54,219 nucleotides of DNA, taken from the NCBI GenBank assembly GCA_020722685.1, contig DYKH01000021.1, positions 1 through 54,219 of the forward strand, in the 5' to 3' direction. Numbering within the stretch: position 1 is the first letter of the stretch; each line of letters opens with the position of its first letter. The notes under the pieces were generated by a model. It was given only the letters and a program-made list of their open reading frames with translations, was not told the origin of the DNA and made no database searches. This document shows, in pieces, positions 15,213 to 24,270 of the stretch. Made by a program: the position numbers and the translations under genes. The DNA is from Caldithrix sp. (GTDB lineage: Bacteria > KSB1 > UBA2214 > DYKH01).

Positions 15213-15450
15213 GCCATCAAAGTCGCCAATGGTATAAAGCCCGCCTCTTGGAATATCTTCATACGGCTTCCTGTTTAATTCCGCGAAGTCACTCATCGCT
15301 GTTCTGCGATTCCTCTCCGATTATACTTCAGGTCGGCATGCGAAAAGTTTTCGAAACTACCAGACCTGATTCTACAGCAATGGAATTGCCTAGAGTCGGC
15401 CCTTGTGGGGATTCAAATTGAGTCGGAACCAGAAACACGGTTTGCCAGAG

Positions 15451-16242
15451 ATGGCTTTTCTCGCCACGGCCATTTTCTTGTGCGCGTTCGTCCCCCCGGC
15501 TTTTGCTCACGGACTGTTGAGTTACGGCCGGACGGTGGGACCGTTCGTCATGGCGCCGGAGGACCTCGACATGCCGCCGATCGGCAGGGTGCGCCTTGGC
15601 ACGGGGATCACTCACCTGTACTATCAACGAGTCGTCGGTCGCCCTCCTTTTTATCTTTCCCGCATTCCCTTGACCGTAGAAGTCGGGCTGTCCGCTAACG
15701 TGTCGATGATCGGCAGTTGGGACGTTCGCTTTCGGCGCGAGGAAGGGAAATCCGTTGGCGGTGTCGGAGACGTGGCCATTGCCACGAAAGTGAGGGTTTT
15801 AGATGAGCGGGGCCAGCATCCTGCAATCGGTTTAAAATTTCTCACCAAACTGCCCAATGCCCGCGACAGCAGCAGTTATCTCGGCACCGATGCCACCGAC
15901 TTTTTCGCCGCATTAATCCTTGAAAAGGAATCCCTGTCCCTCAGCGGCGGCGTGGCGATCCTGGGGAGCTTTAATTCCGCCCGAAGCGACAATCAGCAGG
16001 ATGATTTCGCCACCTTCAGTGCACGTTGGTCGACCATGCCTTTGGCAGGCGTAGAGTTGTCCTTGGGTTCAACCGGCTTTATCAGCTCACGCCACCGTGA
16101 TGACTATGCCTATGCCATAGTCAGCGCGGCTGCGCGTTGGGGCCGCAACGCTATGCAAATCAGCCTCCGGCAGGGACTCACACATGATTCTGAAGCTGTG
16201 GGGATCAGTTTCGATCTCACATTCGAATTGGGAAAGCGCTGA
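15451..16242 (+). CDS. Outer-membrane beta-barrel-like protein
   Basis: The 263-residue product has a classical signal peptide (MAFLATAIFLCAFVPPAFA, cleavage before HG). The mature part is rich in alternating hydrophobic strands such as LTVEVGLSANVSMIGSWDVRF and GVGDVAIATKVRVL, and closes with an aromatic-containing strand (ISFDLTFELGKR). The layout resembles the transporter-like barrel proteins grouped with the MetA-pathway-of-phenol-degradation family, but I cannot name a substrate. An upstream in-frame TTG at 15403 would bury the signal peptide, so ATG 15451 is preferred. It stands alone, with a decayed gene upstream and a convergent protease gene downstream. Confidence 0.65.
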   Translation: MAFLATAIFLCAFVPPAFAHGLLSYGRTVGPFVMAPEDLDMPPIGRVRLGTGITHLYYQRVVGRPPFYLSRIPLTVEVGLSANVSMIGSWDVRFRREEGKSVGGVGDVAIATKVRVLDERGQHPAIGLKFLTKLPNARDSSSYLGTDATDFFAALILEKESLSLSGGVAILGSFNSARSDNQQDDFATFSARWSTMPLAGVELSLGSTGFISSRHRDDYAYAIVSAAARWGRNAMQISLRQGLTHDSEAVGISFDLTFELGKR

Positions 16243-16301
16243 GCATACTTCTGGGGTGTTCGCGACGGCGATGATCTGTCTAACGGGATGAGAATAACGG
16301 A

Positions 16302-16329
16302 CTCCCGCGGGATTGATGCCCCGCGGGAG
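16302..16329 (-). terminator. GC-rich hairpin after the subtilase gene
   Basis: CTCCCGCGG and CCGCGGGAG form a perfect 9-base stem just past the protease stop codon. On the minus strand the following bases are only moderately T-rich (TCCGTTATTCTC), so termination strength is uncertain. Confidence 0.55.
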
Positions 16330-16340
16330 GATAGAGCATT

Positions 16341-17708
16341 TTACAATCCTTGCAGGGCCGCAGCCACATTCAGTCGCCCGTCGCTGGCGACGATGCCGTT
16401 AAAAGCCGCTACTTTGTCCACCGTGGTCATCAGGCGATCTTTGATTTGCAGATGTGTCAAACCTGAATTTTGCGCCAAGAGAAGTGCTGCCGCGCCTGCC
16501 ACGTGCGGAGTGGCCATGGAGGTGCCGGACAACGATTGGTACCCGCCCGGGACCGTGCTGTAGATGTCTTTGCCGGGAGCCGCCAGGTCAACGGTTACTT
16601 TTCCATAGTTGGAGCCCGGGGTCACCGCCATCACGCTGTTGCACAAAAAGCCGCAATCGTCCTCGCCGCCGCCGCTGCCCCAGAGCGCCCTGGTATCGCC
16701 GTGATCCGAGGCGGCAACAGCCAGAATGTTGGCAAGATTATAGCAGGAGGGATAGTTGGGAGTGTCGTCGGTATTGACGCCGTCATTGCCAGCGGCGGCG
16801 ACAAAGAGAACGCCGTGGTCGTTGGCGTAGGAGATCGCGTCCTCCAACGCTTGCGAAAATCCGTCGCCTCCCCAACTGTTGCTGAGAATCTTGACACCCA
16901 TGTCGGTTGCATAGATGATGGCCTCGATGGCCATGTCGGTGGTGCCGCTACCGTTGGCATCCAAGAATTTGAGCGGCATCATCTTGACCTGCCAATTGAC
17001 CCCAACGACGCCCTTGCCATTGTTACCGATGGCGCCAATCGTGCCGGCAACGTGGGTGCCGTGCATATTATCGTCGTAGGGATTGTTCTTGTTGGTGATG
17101 AAATTCCAGCCCTTGTAGTCGTCGATTTTGCCATTGCCGTCGTCGTCAAGGCCATTACCGGTGGTCGGATCGTTTGGATTGATCCAGGCGTCCTCGCCGG
17201 GATTGGTGTAGATATTAGTCGCCAAGTCCTCATGGGTATAGTCGATACCGGTATCGATGATGCCGACCACCACGCTGTTGCTACCGGTGGTAATGTCCCA
17301 GGCAGCCTTGGCTTTGATGTCCGCTCCCGCCAGGCCGCCGGTCTGGCCGGTGTTTTCCAGGCCCCAGAGTTTGCCAAAGCTGGGATCGTTGGGCTGGGCG
17401 AAGGTGTGATAGATGTAATTCGGTTCCGCATAGGCGACGTTTGGCATATCGCGCAATTTCTCCACGGCGTCTTGAACGGCCACGCCTGTGCCCAATTGCA
17501 GCTTGCGCACACCGATGGGCTTGACTTCGGCAATGATTTGCGCACCGACTGCCGCCAGTACAGAGTTGACCGCTTCGGCGGATATTGTTGGGATGAATTT
17601 GATCAGTACCTGGCCTTCGACAAACCCTGCTTGTTTGGGCGTTTGAAAAGCGGCGCTCAGAATCAGAACGAGCATTGACAGGAAAATGACGTACAAGCCT
17701 CTTCTCAT
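16341..17708 (-). CDS. Secreted S8 family subtilisin-like protease
   Basis: This 455-residue preproenzyme has a signal peptide (MRRGLYVIFLSMLVLILSAA), then an inhibitor-like propeptide (about 28-100). The catalytic domain shows Asp152 in IIDTGID, His216 in HGTHVAG, oxyanion Asn308 in AAAGNDG and Ser397 in LSGTSMATPHVAG. The acidic loop DDDGNGKIDDYKG (189-201) is the calcium-binding-type insertion common in bacterial subtilases. C322, C352 and C356 could form disulfides. There is no C-terminal sorting domain. All catalytic residues are present, so it should be active outside the cytoplasm. It is transcribed alone. Confidence 0.95.
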   Translation of the reverse strand: MRRGLYVIFLSMLVLILSAAFQTPKQAGFVEGQVLIKFIPTISAEAVNSVLAAVGAQIIAEVKPIGVRKLQLGTGVAVQDAVEKLRDMPNVAYAEPNYIYHTFAQPNDPSFGKLWGLENTGQTGGLAGADIKAKAAWDITTGSNSVVVGIIDTGIDYTHEDLATNIYTNPGEDAWINPNDPTTGNGLDDDGNGKIDDYKGWNFITNKNNPYDDNMHGTHVAGTIGAIGNNGKGVVGVNWQVKMMPLKFLDANGSGTTDMAIEAIIYATDMGVKILSNSWGGDGFSQALEDAISYANDHGVLFVAAAGNDGVNTDDTPNYPSCYNLANILAVAASDHGDTRALWGSGGGEDDCGFLCNSVMAVTPGSNYGKVTVDLAAPGKDIYSTVPGGYQSLSGTSMATPHVAGAAALLLAQNSGLTHLQIKDRLMTTVDKVAAFNGIVASDGRLNVAAALQGL

Positions 17709-17806
17709 GTTCGATCCTCCTTAATAGGTAAGAGAATGCTTAACAACCTCAATGGATTATCGTGCAGCATTTGAGACGGGCCTTGAGCAGCAGTCGGCGT
17801 GAAAAA

Positions 17807-18520
17807 CTAATAGCCCCAAAACGATTCGGCGAGAACGTTCTCAGGATTGATATCGGCTTCCGTGAGGGAGGCGGTCAACTCCTCCACCATGGCCGGCGGG
17901 CCGCACAGATAAAATATCGCGGTTCTGAAATCGGAGACATAATCCTGAATGAAATCTACGTCAATCTTTCGCTTCTCGCCGTTCCATTCGTGGTTAGCAG
18001 GCGAGTCGGTAAAAGTGGGCACGTAGCGAACCGTCGAGCTTTCATTGGCGATCCTGGTCAGTAGATCATGGTAGGCGCAGCTCCCTGCGTCTTTGTTCGA
18101 ATACAACAGCGTCAATAGGTAATCCTGTTTTTCGTACAGGCTCTGCAAGATCATGCTGCGAAAGGGCGTGATTCCTATTCCGCCAGCAATCAATACGGCT
18201 TGCTTCCAACGGGCTTGCAGGGAAAATTCGCCTTTCGGCCCCATAAATTCCACTTCCGTGCCCAAGGGCAATTCCGCCAAAGTCTTCTTAAAGCCGCTGC
18301 CGGTCATGCGCGTGGTCACGGAAAGGTAGTCCTCATAAGGAGCGGAAGACAAAGTAAAGGTGCGTCTGGGACCTCTCTTGTCCTCGTGGAGCAGTTGCGA
18401 CAGCTTGATATTGATGTTTTGTCCGGCGGTGAATGAGAATCCGGCAGGCTTTTCGAATCGGAATTCTGTCGTATCCCGTGCGACGCTTTGTCGGTCGATC
18501 AAGCGCAATGTGTCTGTCAT
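17807..18520 (-). CDS. Ferredoxin-reductase-like FAD/NAD(P) oxidoreductase
   Basis: The 237-residue cytoplasmic flavoprotein has the two-domain ferredoxin-NADP reductase fold. The FAD domain includes FSFTAGQNINI and the flavin motif RRTFTLSSAP. The nucleotide domain has GGIGITPFRSM and ends with YLCGPPAMVEEL plus the terminal aromatic residues FWGY. No iron-sulfur domain is fused, so it needs a separate electron partner, not found nearby. It could feed a ferredoxin, flavohaemoglobin-like or oxygenase system; the exact role is open. Confidence 0.85.
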   Translation of the reverse strand: MTDTLRLIDRQSVARDTTEFRFEKPAGFSFTAGQNINIKLSQLLHEDKRGPRRTFTLSSAPYEDYLSVTTRMTGSGFKKTLAELPLGTEVEFMGPKGEFSLQARWKQAVLIAGGIGITPFRSMILQSLYEKQDYLLTLLYSNKDAGSCAYHDLLTRIANESSTVRYVPTFTDSPANHEWNGEKRKIDVDFIQDYVSDFRTAIFYLCGPPAMVEELTASLTEADINPENVLAESFWGY

Positions 18521-18594
18521 AAAGTTGTAGCCCGATGAGTCTTTCTAAAGAGGAGTTGCAATGTTGGCACTGTTATTCATCACCGATCGAGATA

Positions 18595-18627
18595 ACTCTG
18601 ACAAGGTGCAAAACCTTGTCGGAGTTC
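18595..18627. repeat. Intergenic hairpin repeat (GACAAGG type)
   Basis: AACTCTGACAAGG (18595-18607) and CCTTGTCGGAGTT (18615-18627) form a 13-base stem with one G-T pair and a 7-base loop. It stands between the reductase gene and the end of rnr, without a T run. It may be a dispersed palindromic repeat. Confidence 0.6.
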
Positions 18628-18678
18628 AAGACATCGAGTCCAAGTGGATGCTGAATCGGTACTATTTTCAATAACACT

Positions 18679-20805
18679 TCACGCTAAAACAAAGTCGACC
18701 AGCCGTTCATTCCTACTGACGCGACTCACTTTGACTTTGAGCACATCCCCCAAGCGATAGACTTTGCCGCGGTACTGGCCTTTCAAGGAGTAGCCTTTTT
18801 CATCGAAAAGGTAGTAATCGTCCACCAAATCGCTGATGTGCACCAGGCCATCCAAAAGGAATTGCGGCAGCTCAACAAAAATCCCGAAGGGCACGATGCG
18901 GGAAATGATTCCCTGAAACTCGTCGCCGAGATGGCGTTCCATGTATTCCACCTGCTTCATCTTGATGGAGGCGCGTTCCGCTTCCTGCGCGCGAATCTCC
19001 CGCTCGCTGCATTTTTTGCTTGCTTCTTCCAGACTTTTTGAATCGGGCAAAGTAGAAGCAGAGAGATCATTGCTGGCATATCTTTTCAAAAGTCGATGCA
19101 CCAGCAAATCCGGATAACGACGGATCGGTGAAGTGAAATGGGTGTAGTGTTTGAAGGCAAGGCCAAAATGCCCGGCGTTTTCCGTCGAGTATCTGGCTTT
19201 GGCCATGGCCCGAAGTAATGCGCCTTCCAGAACGGTGGCCGACAAATGCTGCTGGAACTGATCTGAGAGCGATTGAAAGTACTTGGGAGTGATTCGCTTG
19301 GGGGGATTGACCTGCACACCAAAGGCGCCGGCCAATTGCACCAGCTCGGCAATTGCAACCGCGTCAGGCTTTTCATGGATGCGGTAAACGAACGGCAGAA
19401 CGGCTTGAAGCTTTTGCGCCAAGACAACTCCCACGTGGCGGGCGACCGTCTGGTTTGCTAGGAGCATAAACTCTTCGATTAGCCGGTGGGAGTCCAGCCT
19501 TTCCCGCCTTTTGAGGTTGACCGGCGCCCCCTGATCGTCTAGCTCGACCTCTAATTCGAGGGTATCGAAATCGATGCTGCCACGCTTTTGCCGTTTGTCG
19601 ATCAGCTTCTTGGAGAGTTGATGCATCTCACGTAGAACCGCGGCCAATGGACTCTTTAGCTTTCCCTCGATGATTTGTTGTGCTTCCTCATAAGTCAGTC
19701 GCTTGTTGCTATTGATGATGGTCTCGCGGATATCGTAGGCAACGACATCGCCCGCGGCAGTGACATCCATGAGCGCGCTGAAGCAGAGCTTGTCCTGACC
19801 TTCCACCAGACTGCAAAGCTCGTTGGAGAGTTTTTCCGGCAGCATGGGTACGACCCGATCCACCAAGTATACCGAGGTTCCGCGCTCGGCTGCCTCCTGA
19901 TCGATGCTGCCTCCGGCACGCGCGTAATAGCTTACGTCGGCAATATGGACGCCAAGCCGATAATGGCCATTGCCGAGCTTTTCCAAAGAAACCGCGTCAT
20001 CAAAATCCTTGGCATCGGCGGGATCGATGGTAAAGCAAGTCAAAGTGCGGAGGTCAAGGCGGCGGGATATTTCGGCTGCGGGAATTTTGTAAGGAATTGC
20101 TTCCGCTTCAGCCAAGACGTGTTTGGGAAAAGCGCTTGGCAGCTCAAAGCTGTGGAGAATCGAAAGCACGTCCACCCCCGGGCGATCGGGAAAACCAAGC
20201 ACCTCCACAACCCGGCCGGTGGGATTAAGATGCTCGTGCTCCCAAACGTCGATCTCGACCACCACCTTTTGCCCATCCAAAGCGCCTGCGGCGTCGGCAT
20301 TGTCGATGATGATGTCCAGATGCAGCTTGATATCATCCGGCACCACGAAACAGTGTCGTCGACCACGGCGGAAGATGCCGACGATTCTCGAGCGCGCCCG
20401 CTCGACGACCTCGAGGATCTGACCTTCCGCGTTCTTACCCTCTGAAGTCGCAAAAAGCCGGACGCGCACCGTGTCTTTGTGCAGCGCTACCCCCATGTTT
20501 TTCTGGCTGATGAAGATATCCTCGCCATCTTCCCGGCTGACAAAACCGTAGCCCTGGGAATTGACGCGGAGCTGTCCGACCGCCTCGGCAGCCTTGTGGG
20601 CAATGCCGAACCGGTTTTTGGGATGCCGCAGGATTTGGTGTTCTCGCGTCAAAGAGCGTAAGGCGGCGCGCAGTTCTTGAAAGTCGTTTTGCGCGACTCC
20701 TAATCTGCGCGCCATCTCCTTCGCTTTGAAAATCCGCAAAGGCTCGGACTGCAAGAAATCGACAATCCTTTGCCGCAGATCGACGTTTTGCTTTTGATTA
20801 CGCAC
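18679..20805 (-). CDS. rnr: Ribonuclease R
   Basis: The protein of about 708 residues is a 3'-5' exoribonuclease of the RNB family. An N-terminal winged-helix segment is followed by cold-shock-like OB domains (GYGFVSREDGEDIFI near residue 85). The RNB catalytic core has TIDPADAKDFDDA (about 259-271), whose aspartates bind metal. A C-terminal S1 domain (FQGIISRIVPFGIFVEL) follows. RNase R degrades structured RNA and works with tmRNA in removing nonstop mRNAs. GTG 20805 has AAGG just upstream; the alternative GTG at 20862 would overlap the preceding lipoprotein gene by 52 bases. Confidence 0.93.
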   Translation of the reverse strand: MRNQKQNVDLRQRIVDFLQSEPLRIFKAKEMARRLGVAQNDFQELRAALRSLTREHQILRHPKNRFGIAHKAAEAVGQLRVNSQGYGFVSREDGEDIFISQKNMGVALHKDTVRVRLFATSEGKNAEGQILEVVERARSRIVGIFRRGRRHCFVVPDDIKLHLDIIIDNADAAGALDGQKVVVEIDVWEHEHLNPTGRVVEVLGFPDRPGVDVLSILHSFELPSAFPKHVLAEAEAIPYKIPAAEISRRLDLRTLTCFTIDPADAKDFDDAVSLEKLGNGHYRLGVHIADVSYYARAGGSIDQEAAERGTSVYLVDRVVPMLPEKLSNELCSLVEGQDKLCFSALMDVTAAGDVVAYDIRETIINSNKRLTYEEAQQIIEGKLKSPLAAVLREMHQLSKKLIDKRQKRGSIDFDTLELEVELDDQGAPVNLKRRERLDSHRLIEEFMLLANQTVARHVGVVLAQKLQAVLPFVYRIHEKPDAVAIAELVQLAGAFGVQVNPPKRITPKYFQSLSDQFQQHLSATVLEGALLRAMAKARYSTENAGHFGLAFKHYTHFTSPIRRYPDLLVHRLLKRYASNDLSASTLPDSKSLEEASKKCSEREIRAQEAERASIKMKQVEYMERHLGDEFQGIISRIVPFGIFVELPQFLLDGLVHISDLVDDYYLFDEKGYSLKGQYRGKVYRLGDVLKVKVSRVSRNERLVDFVLA

Positions 20806-20810
20806 TCGCC

Positions 20811-21467
20811 TTATCTTCGAAAGTGAACAATTTTGGCGCTTTCGCTTAAAGCGTTCTTCCACGCCGACTCGGGATGTTTTTGGATAAAGTATTCCTCTAC
20901 CGGCCCGTCATTGAGAATTTCGCCTGTAGCCAGTTTGTAACCTTTCAATGCATTGTTGACGACATAATTGACTTGATTGGTGGTGGAGCTCATGCGATCG
21001 AGACGGAAAATGTTATGCTGCAAGCTCTGGACGCGCCCCGTGGCCTCGTAAGGAAAATACTCGCCGTTGAAAATGATGGTGGCTTGGCCGCTAACCGTGT
21101 AAACGTCGGTCGATAGGCGCAGCCGATTGGTGATGCTGACATAGGAGCCCCGGCCGATGAGGGCGCGCACACCCTTGATAACGTATTCGCCCTTGGGCAC
21201 GTCTGCCAAGGAGAAATAGCCATTCTCATCGGTATTCGCCCACAGGGCCAACGATTTGCCTTCTGTGGTTTTACCGAGCACGGCCACCTCGATGCCGGCC
21301 TTGTAGACGCCCAGCTCTTCGGTGTAATAGTTGTCTTCGATGATCGCCCGCCCAACGACAAGCATGGTGTTGTCGGAAGTGGGTTCTTTGAATCCTTGCA
21401 TCCCGGAGGCGCAGCTAAGAATTAAGGCGGCTGCGGTGGTGATCAGTAGCAAAGAAACGCGTTTCAT
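20811..21467 (-). CDS. Lipoprotein with carboxypeptidase-regulatory-like fold
   Basis: The 218-residue protein has a lipobox LSC (C19) after MKRVSLLLITTAAALIL, so it is membrane-anchored. The middle part, with EVAVLGKTTEGKSLALWAN, ENGYFSLADVPKGEYVIKGV and a YVSITNRL stretch, looks like one beta-sandwich of the carboxypeptidase regulatory-like type. The C terminus is charged and helical. No enzyme motif is visible. It is immediately upstream of rnr on the same strand, six bases apart, but a functional link is not apparent. Confidence 0.75.
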   Translation of the reverse strand: MKRVSLLLITTAAALILSCASGMQGFKEPTSDNTMLVVGRAIIEDNYYTEELGVYKAGIEVAVLGKTTEGKSLALWANTDENGYFSLADVPKGEYVIKGVRALIGRGSYVSITNRLRLSTDVYTVSGQATIIFNGEYFPYEATGRVQSLQHNIFRLDRMSSTTNQVNYVVNNALKGYKLATGEILNDGPVEEYFIQKHPESAWKNALSESAKIVHFRR

Positions 21468-21559
21468 GGGGAGCTCCTTTCCAGAGATGAACCTTGAAGT
21501 TGAAAGCTTGAGTGAGATTCACTGCCTGCGGCAAATGATAAAAAACCAGCGAACAGTTG

Positions 21560-21616
21560 ACGTTACCAAAACCTGCGCAGGTTGCCGAAATATTTTAGGA
21601 AACCTCCGCAGGTTGT
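21560..21616. repeat. Paired palindromic repeat (AACCTGCGCAGGTT type)
   Basis: Two near-identical short palindromes, AAACCTGCGCAGGTT and AAACCTCCGCAGGTT, lie about 30 bases apart between the bacterioferritin and lipoprotein genes. A similar half (CCGCAGGTTTCAGG) appears near 27912. No T run follows. Confidence 0.6.
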
Positions 21617-21627
21617 CAGCGCGAGAT

Positions 21628-22095
21628 TCAGTGTAGTTGCTCGACCAGGCAATTTTGCATGCCGATTTGTTTGATTTGATCGAGCTGCGCTTCGATCCAG
21701 TCGAGGTGATTTTCTTCGTCTCTCAAAATGGATTCGAAAAGCTCGCGGGTGCCGTTGTCACCCAATTCCGTAGCCAGACGAATGTCCTCATTGTAAACCT
21801 TGATTGCCTCTTCCTCCGCTGCCAGGTCATTCGTGTGCTGGCTCTTAACGTCTTCGCCGATGGTGATCTTGTTCAGGTCGCTGACGTTTGGCCGGCCTTC
21901 CAGAAAGAGGATGCGGACGATGAGTTTTTCTGCGTGCTTCATCTCGTCGATGGCGCGCTTTTCCTGCGCCGCATGCAGACGGTCATAGCCCCAATTGGCA
22001 CACATTTCAGAATGCACGATGTACTGATTTATGGCGGTCAGCTCGTCGGCAAGACGGGCGTTCAATCGGTCGATAATTTTTGAGTTGCCTTTCAT
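21628..22095 (-). CDS. bfr: Bacterioferritin
   Basis: This 155-residue ferritin-like four-helix protein stores iron in 24-mer shells. Dinuclear-centre ligands are visible as E18 (ADELTAINQY), ExxH in DEMKHAEK (E51, H54), and DEENHLDW near residue 130. M52, the haem-bridging methionine of true bacterioferritins, is present. The ATG opens MKGNSKIIDRLNARL, the usual family start. It is a single gene with no adjacent bfd-type ferredoxin. Confidence 0.95.
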   Translation of the reverse strand: MKGNSKIIDRLNARLADELTAINQYIVHSEMCANWGYDRLHAAQEKRAIDEMKHAEKLIVRILFLEGRPNVSDLNKITIGEDVKSQHTNDLAAEEEAIKVYNEDIRLATELGDNGTRELFESILRDEENHLDWIEAQLDQIKQIGMQNCLVEQLH

Positions 22096-22414
22096 GATGT
22101 GTCACTCTCTGATTAGAGTTCAGTATAAGCACGATAACTTGTTTTACCAGATGCTTCCCCATCGACAACAAGGATACATTGCTTGACCTTGCATTTTCTA
22201 TCGAAAATTGGACTCTCCAATTCTTCCGAAAATTAGTCTAACCGCACAGGGCGCTGAGTAGGCGCAAAGGTCGCCATCATGGAGTAATTGTGCGATATCC
22301 ATCGATCAGGGTTGAATCACTCAGACTTGGCAAGCTCACCGCTTGTGTGCCATTTGCTGAATGAGCCGAGTGGTATAAGGGTCAACCCCGCATTTGATAT
22401 CACGGCACAAAACC
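22096..22414. other. Intergenic region, no gene seen
   Basis: This 319-base gap between bfr and the phosphomannomutase gene shows no credible open frame, RNA fold or strong promoter that I can defend. It contains scattered GCGCAAAGG-like low-complexity bits. Confidence 0.6.
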
Positions 22415-23794
22415 TCAGATAGCAAAATCTGATGAAGAGAACTTTACTGCCGGGAATTGTGATAATCTTTCCTTGAACAGGTTGGCAATCTCCTGCAACC
22501 TTGCGCGTGTTTTTGCCTCAAAGCGTAACACCAAAGTCGGCTGAGTGTTCGAGGCGCGTACCAATCCCCAGCCATCGCCGAACTGCACCCGCGCGCCATC
22601 AATGTCGATGGTTTCGTACTCTTTGCGAAAGTCCTGCACCAGCTTGGCGACGACCTCAAATTTGGCGGCATCCGCACACTCCACGCGAATTTCTGGCGTG
22701 GACTCGAATTTGGGTATTTCATCCACTAACTCTGAGAGCTTTTTATCGCTATTGGCCAAAATCTGCAGTAAACGACCGGAAGCATAGATGCCATCGTCGT
22801 AACCGAAATAATCATCGGCAAAGAACATGTGGCCGGACATCTCGCCGGCAAAAGGAGCATGGGTCTCCTTCATCTTGGCCTTTAGTAAAGAATGGCCGGT
22901 CTTCCACATCAACGGCTTGCCGCCGAATTTTTGGATGAATTCCGGCAAAGCCTGCGAGCACTTGACGTCGAAGATGATTTGGCTGCCCGGCTTGCGGCTC
23001 AGCACGTCGCGGCTGAACAGGGCCAAAAGCGTATCGGCAAAAATGAGTCGGCCTTTGTCATCCACGGCGCCGACGCGGTCGGCATCGCCGTCATAACCGA
23101 TGCCAAGGTCGGCCTTTTCCGCCAGCGTCAACTGGCGCAAGTCTGACATGTGTTTTGGCACAGAGGGGTCGGGCAAGTGGTTGGGAAAATTGCCGTCAAC
23201 GTCACAATAGAGCGGCACGACCTCGGTGCCAAGACTTTCCCAAAGCTCTGGTGCAATGGGGCCGGCGGTGGCGTTGCCGGCGTCGATGACCACTTTTAGC
23301 TTTTTGGCAAATTCGAACTTGGTTTTCAACATGTCAACATAATCGGGAACCACATCGACCTTTTCGACTTTGCCGGCCGTTTTTCGAATATAATCGTTCT
23401 TCAGAATGATTCTTTTTAGCTCTTGAATATCCGGGCCGTAAACGGCGCCGATGCCTTCGCACATCTTAAAGCCGTTGAACTCGATGGGATTGTGGCTGCC
23501 GGTGATCATGACGCCGCCATCGGCCTTGAGATGAAGCACGGAAAAATATAGGGTCGGGGTCGGAACCACGCCAATGTTGTACGCTGCCAGGCCGGTGGAA
23601 GTGATTCCGTCAAGGTAAATCTTGTGCAGGTGGGGAGAGGAGAGTCGTACGTCGTGTCCGACGGAAAGAATTTTGTGTCCCCGCCGGGACATCCAGGTGC
23701 CGAAAGCCCGGCCCAAATTATAAACGACATCGTCCCTCAGATCGGTTTTGACGATGCCGCGAATGTCGTATTCTCGAAATATGCCCTCGTTCAT
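22415..23794 (-). CDS. Phosphomannomutase/phosphoglucomutase
   Basis: The 459-residue cytoplasmic enzyme interconverts hexose 1- and 6-phosphates, feeding cell-envelope sugar synthesis. The four alpha-D-phosphohexomutase domains show TGSHNP with the phosphorylated serine, the magnesium loop GYDGDADR, the sugar-binding GEMSGHMFF and the phosphate-binding RASNTQPTLVLRFE. The layout FREYDIRG at the N terminus is that of the ManB/AlgC branch. ATG 23794 (MNEGIFREYDIRG) follows GGAGTCAAT. An in-frame start at 23863 lacks support. It stands alone in its transcript. Confidence 0.93.
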   Translation of the reverse strand: MNEGIFREYDIRGIVKTDLRDDVVYNLGRAFGTWMSRRGHKILSVGHDVRLSSPHLHKIYLDGITSTGLAAYNIGVVPTPTLYFSVLHLKADGGVMITGSHNPIEFNGFKMCEGIGAVYGPDIQELKRIILKNDYIRKTAGKVEKVDVVPDYVDMLKTKFEFAKKLKVVIDAGNATAGPIAPELWESLGTEVVPLYCDVDGNFPNHLPDPSVPKHMSDLRQLTLAEKADLGIGYDGDADRVGAVDDKGRLIFADTLLALFSRDVLSRKPGSQIIFDVKCSQALPEFIQKFGGKPLMWKTGHSLLKAKMKETHAPFAGEMSGHMFFADDYFGYDDGIYASGRLLQILANSDKKLSELVDEIPKFESTPEIRVECADAAKFEVVAKLVQDFRKEYETIDIDGARVQFGDGWGLVRASNTQPTLVLRFEAKTRARLQEIANLFKERLSQFPAVKFSSSDFAI

Positions 23795-24270
23795 ATTGAC
23801 TCCATCATGGGTATCCTGTTCTCTTCTGTATTCGGGTCGCACATGTACCATTTCAAAGATCAAAAATCAGGATGCAAAATGACAAATCAAGATTCAAAAC
23901 GATTGACCTGCTTGAGTTGAATGTTGATTCGACCGACAGGTGTGCGCTTTCATGATCTAGGTGTGTGCCTTGACCTGTGTGACTTTTGAATACTCCGTGC
24001 GCATCGTCTCGTTGGCACTAAACAGGTACTAGACAAATATACTCGTTGAGGGTAGAAATTTCATCCATCTTGTCATTCCTGCACATGCAGGAATCTCCTT
24101 GTGAACAGGTGGTTAGGAGATGCCTGTATTCACAGGCATGACATGAAAAAGCGACCCTTAACGAGTATAGCTGAAAAAATCTTTACCTTTTAGTTTGTCG
24201 TCTTGCATTTTGCTATTTTCTTTTTGAAATTGCAATCGGCGTTGGAAAGGGCTCTTACTTACTTGGACTC
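23795..24270. other. Intergenic region with MITE-like repeat
   Basis: No credible gene is seen in this 476-base gap. It holds one complete inverted-repeat element (24072-24142) and otherwise looks like unconstrained AT-richer spacer. Confidence 0.6.
24072..24142. repeat. MITE-like inverted repeat (GTCATTCC/GGCATGAC)
   Basis: The 71-base element starts GTCATTCCTGCACATGCAGG and ends CAGGCATGAC. AATCTCC and GGAGAT form the inner symmetric blocks. Each half is itself a small hairpin. A half copy lies at 11656-11682. Confidence 0.75.

Noticed and set aside
14868..15296. Minus-strand 142-codon open frame that looks like a hypothetical protein
   Set aside because: It lies antisense to the recognisable DUF5655 sequence on the plus strand. 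Family motifs there explain the sequence, so the minus frame is a shadow.
16470..17678. Plus-strand 402-codon frame opposite the subtilase
   Set aside because: It is a long antisense shadow of the protease gene, which has all catalytic motifs on the minus strand.
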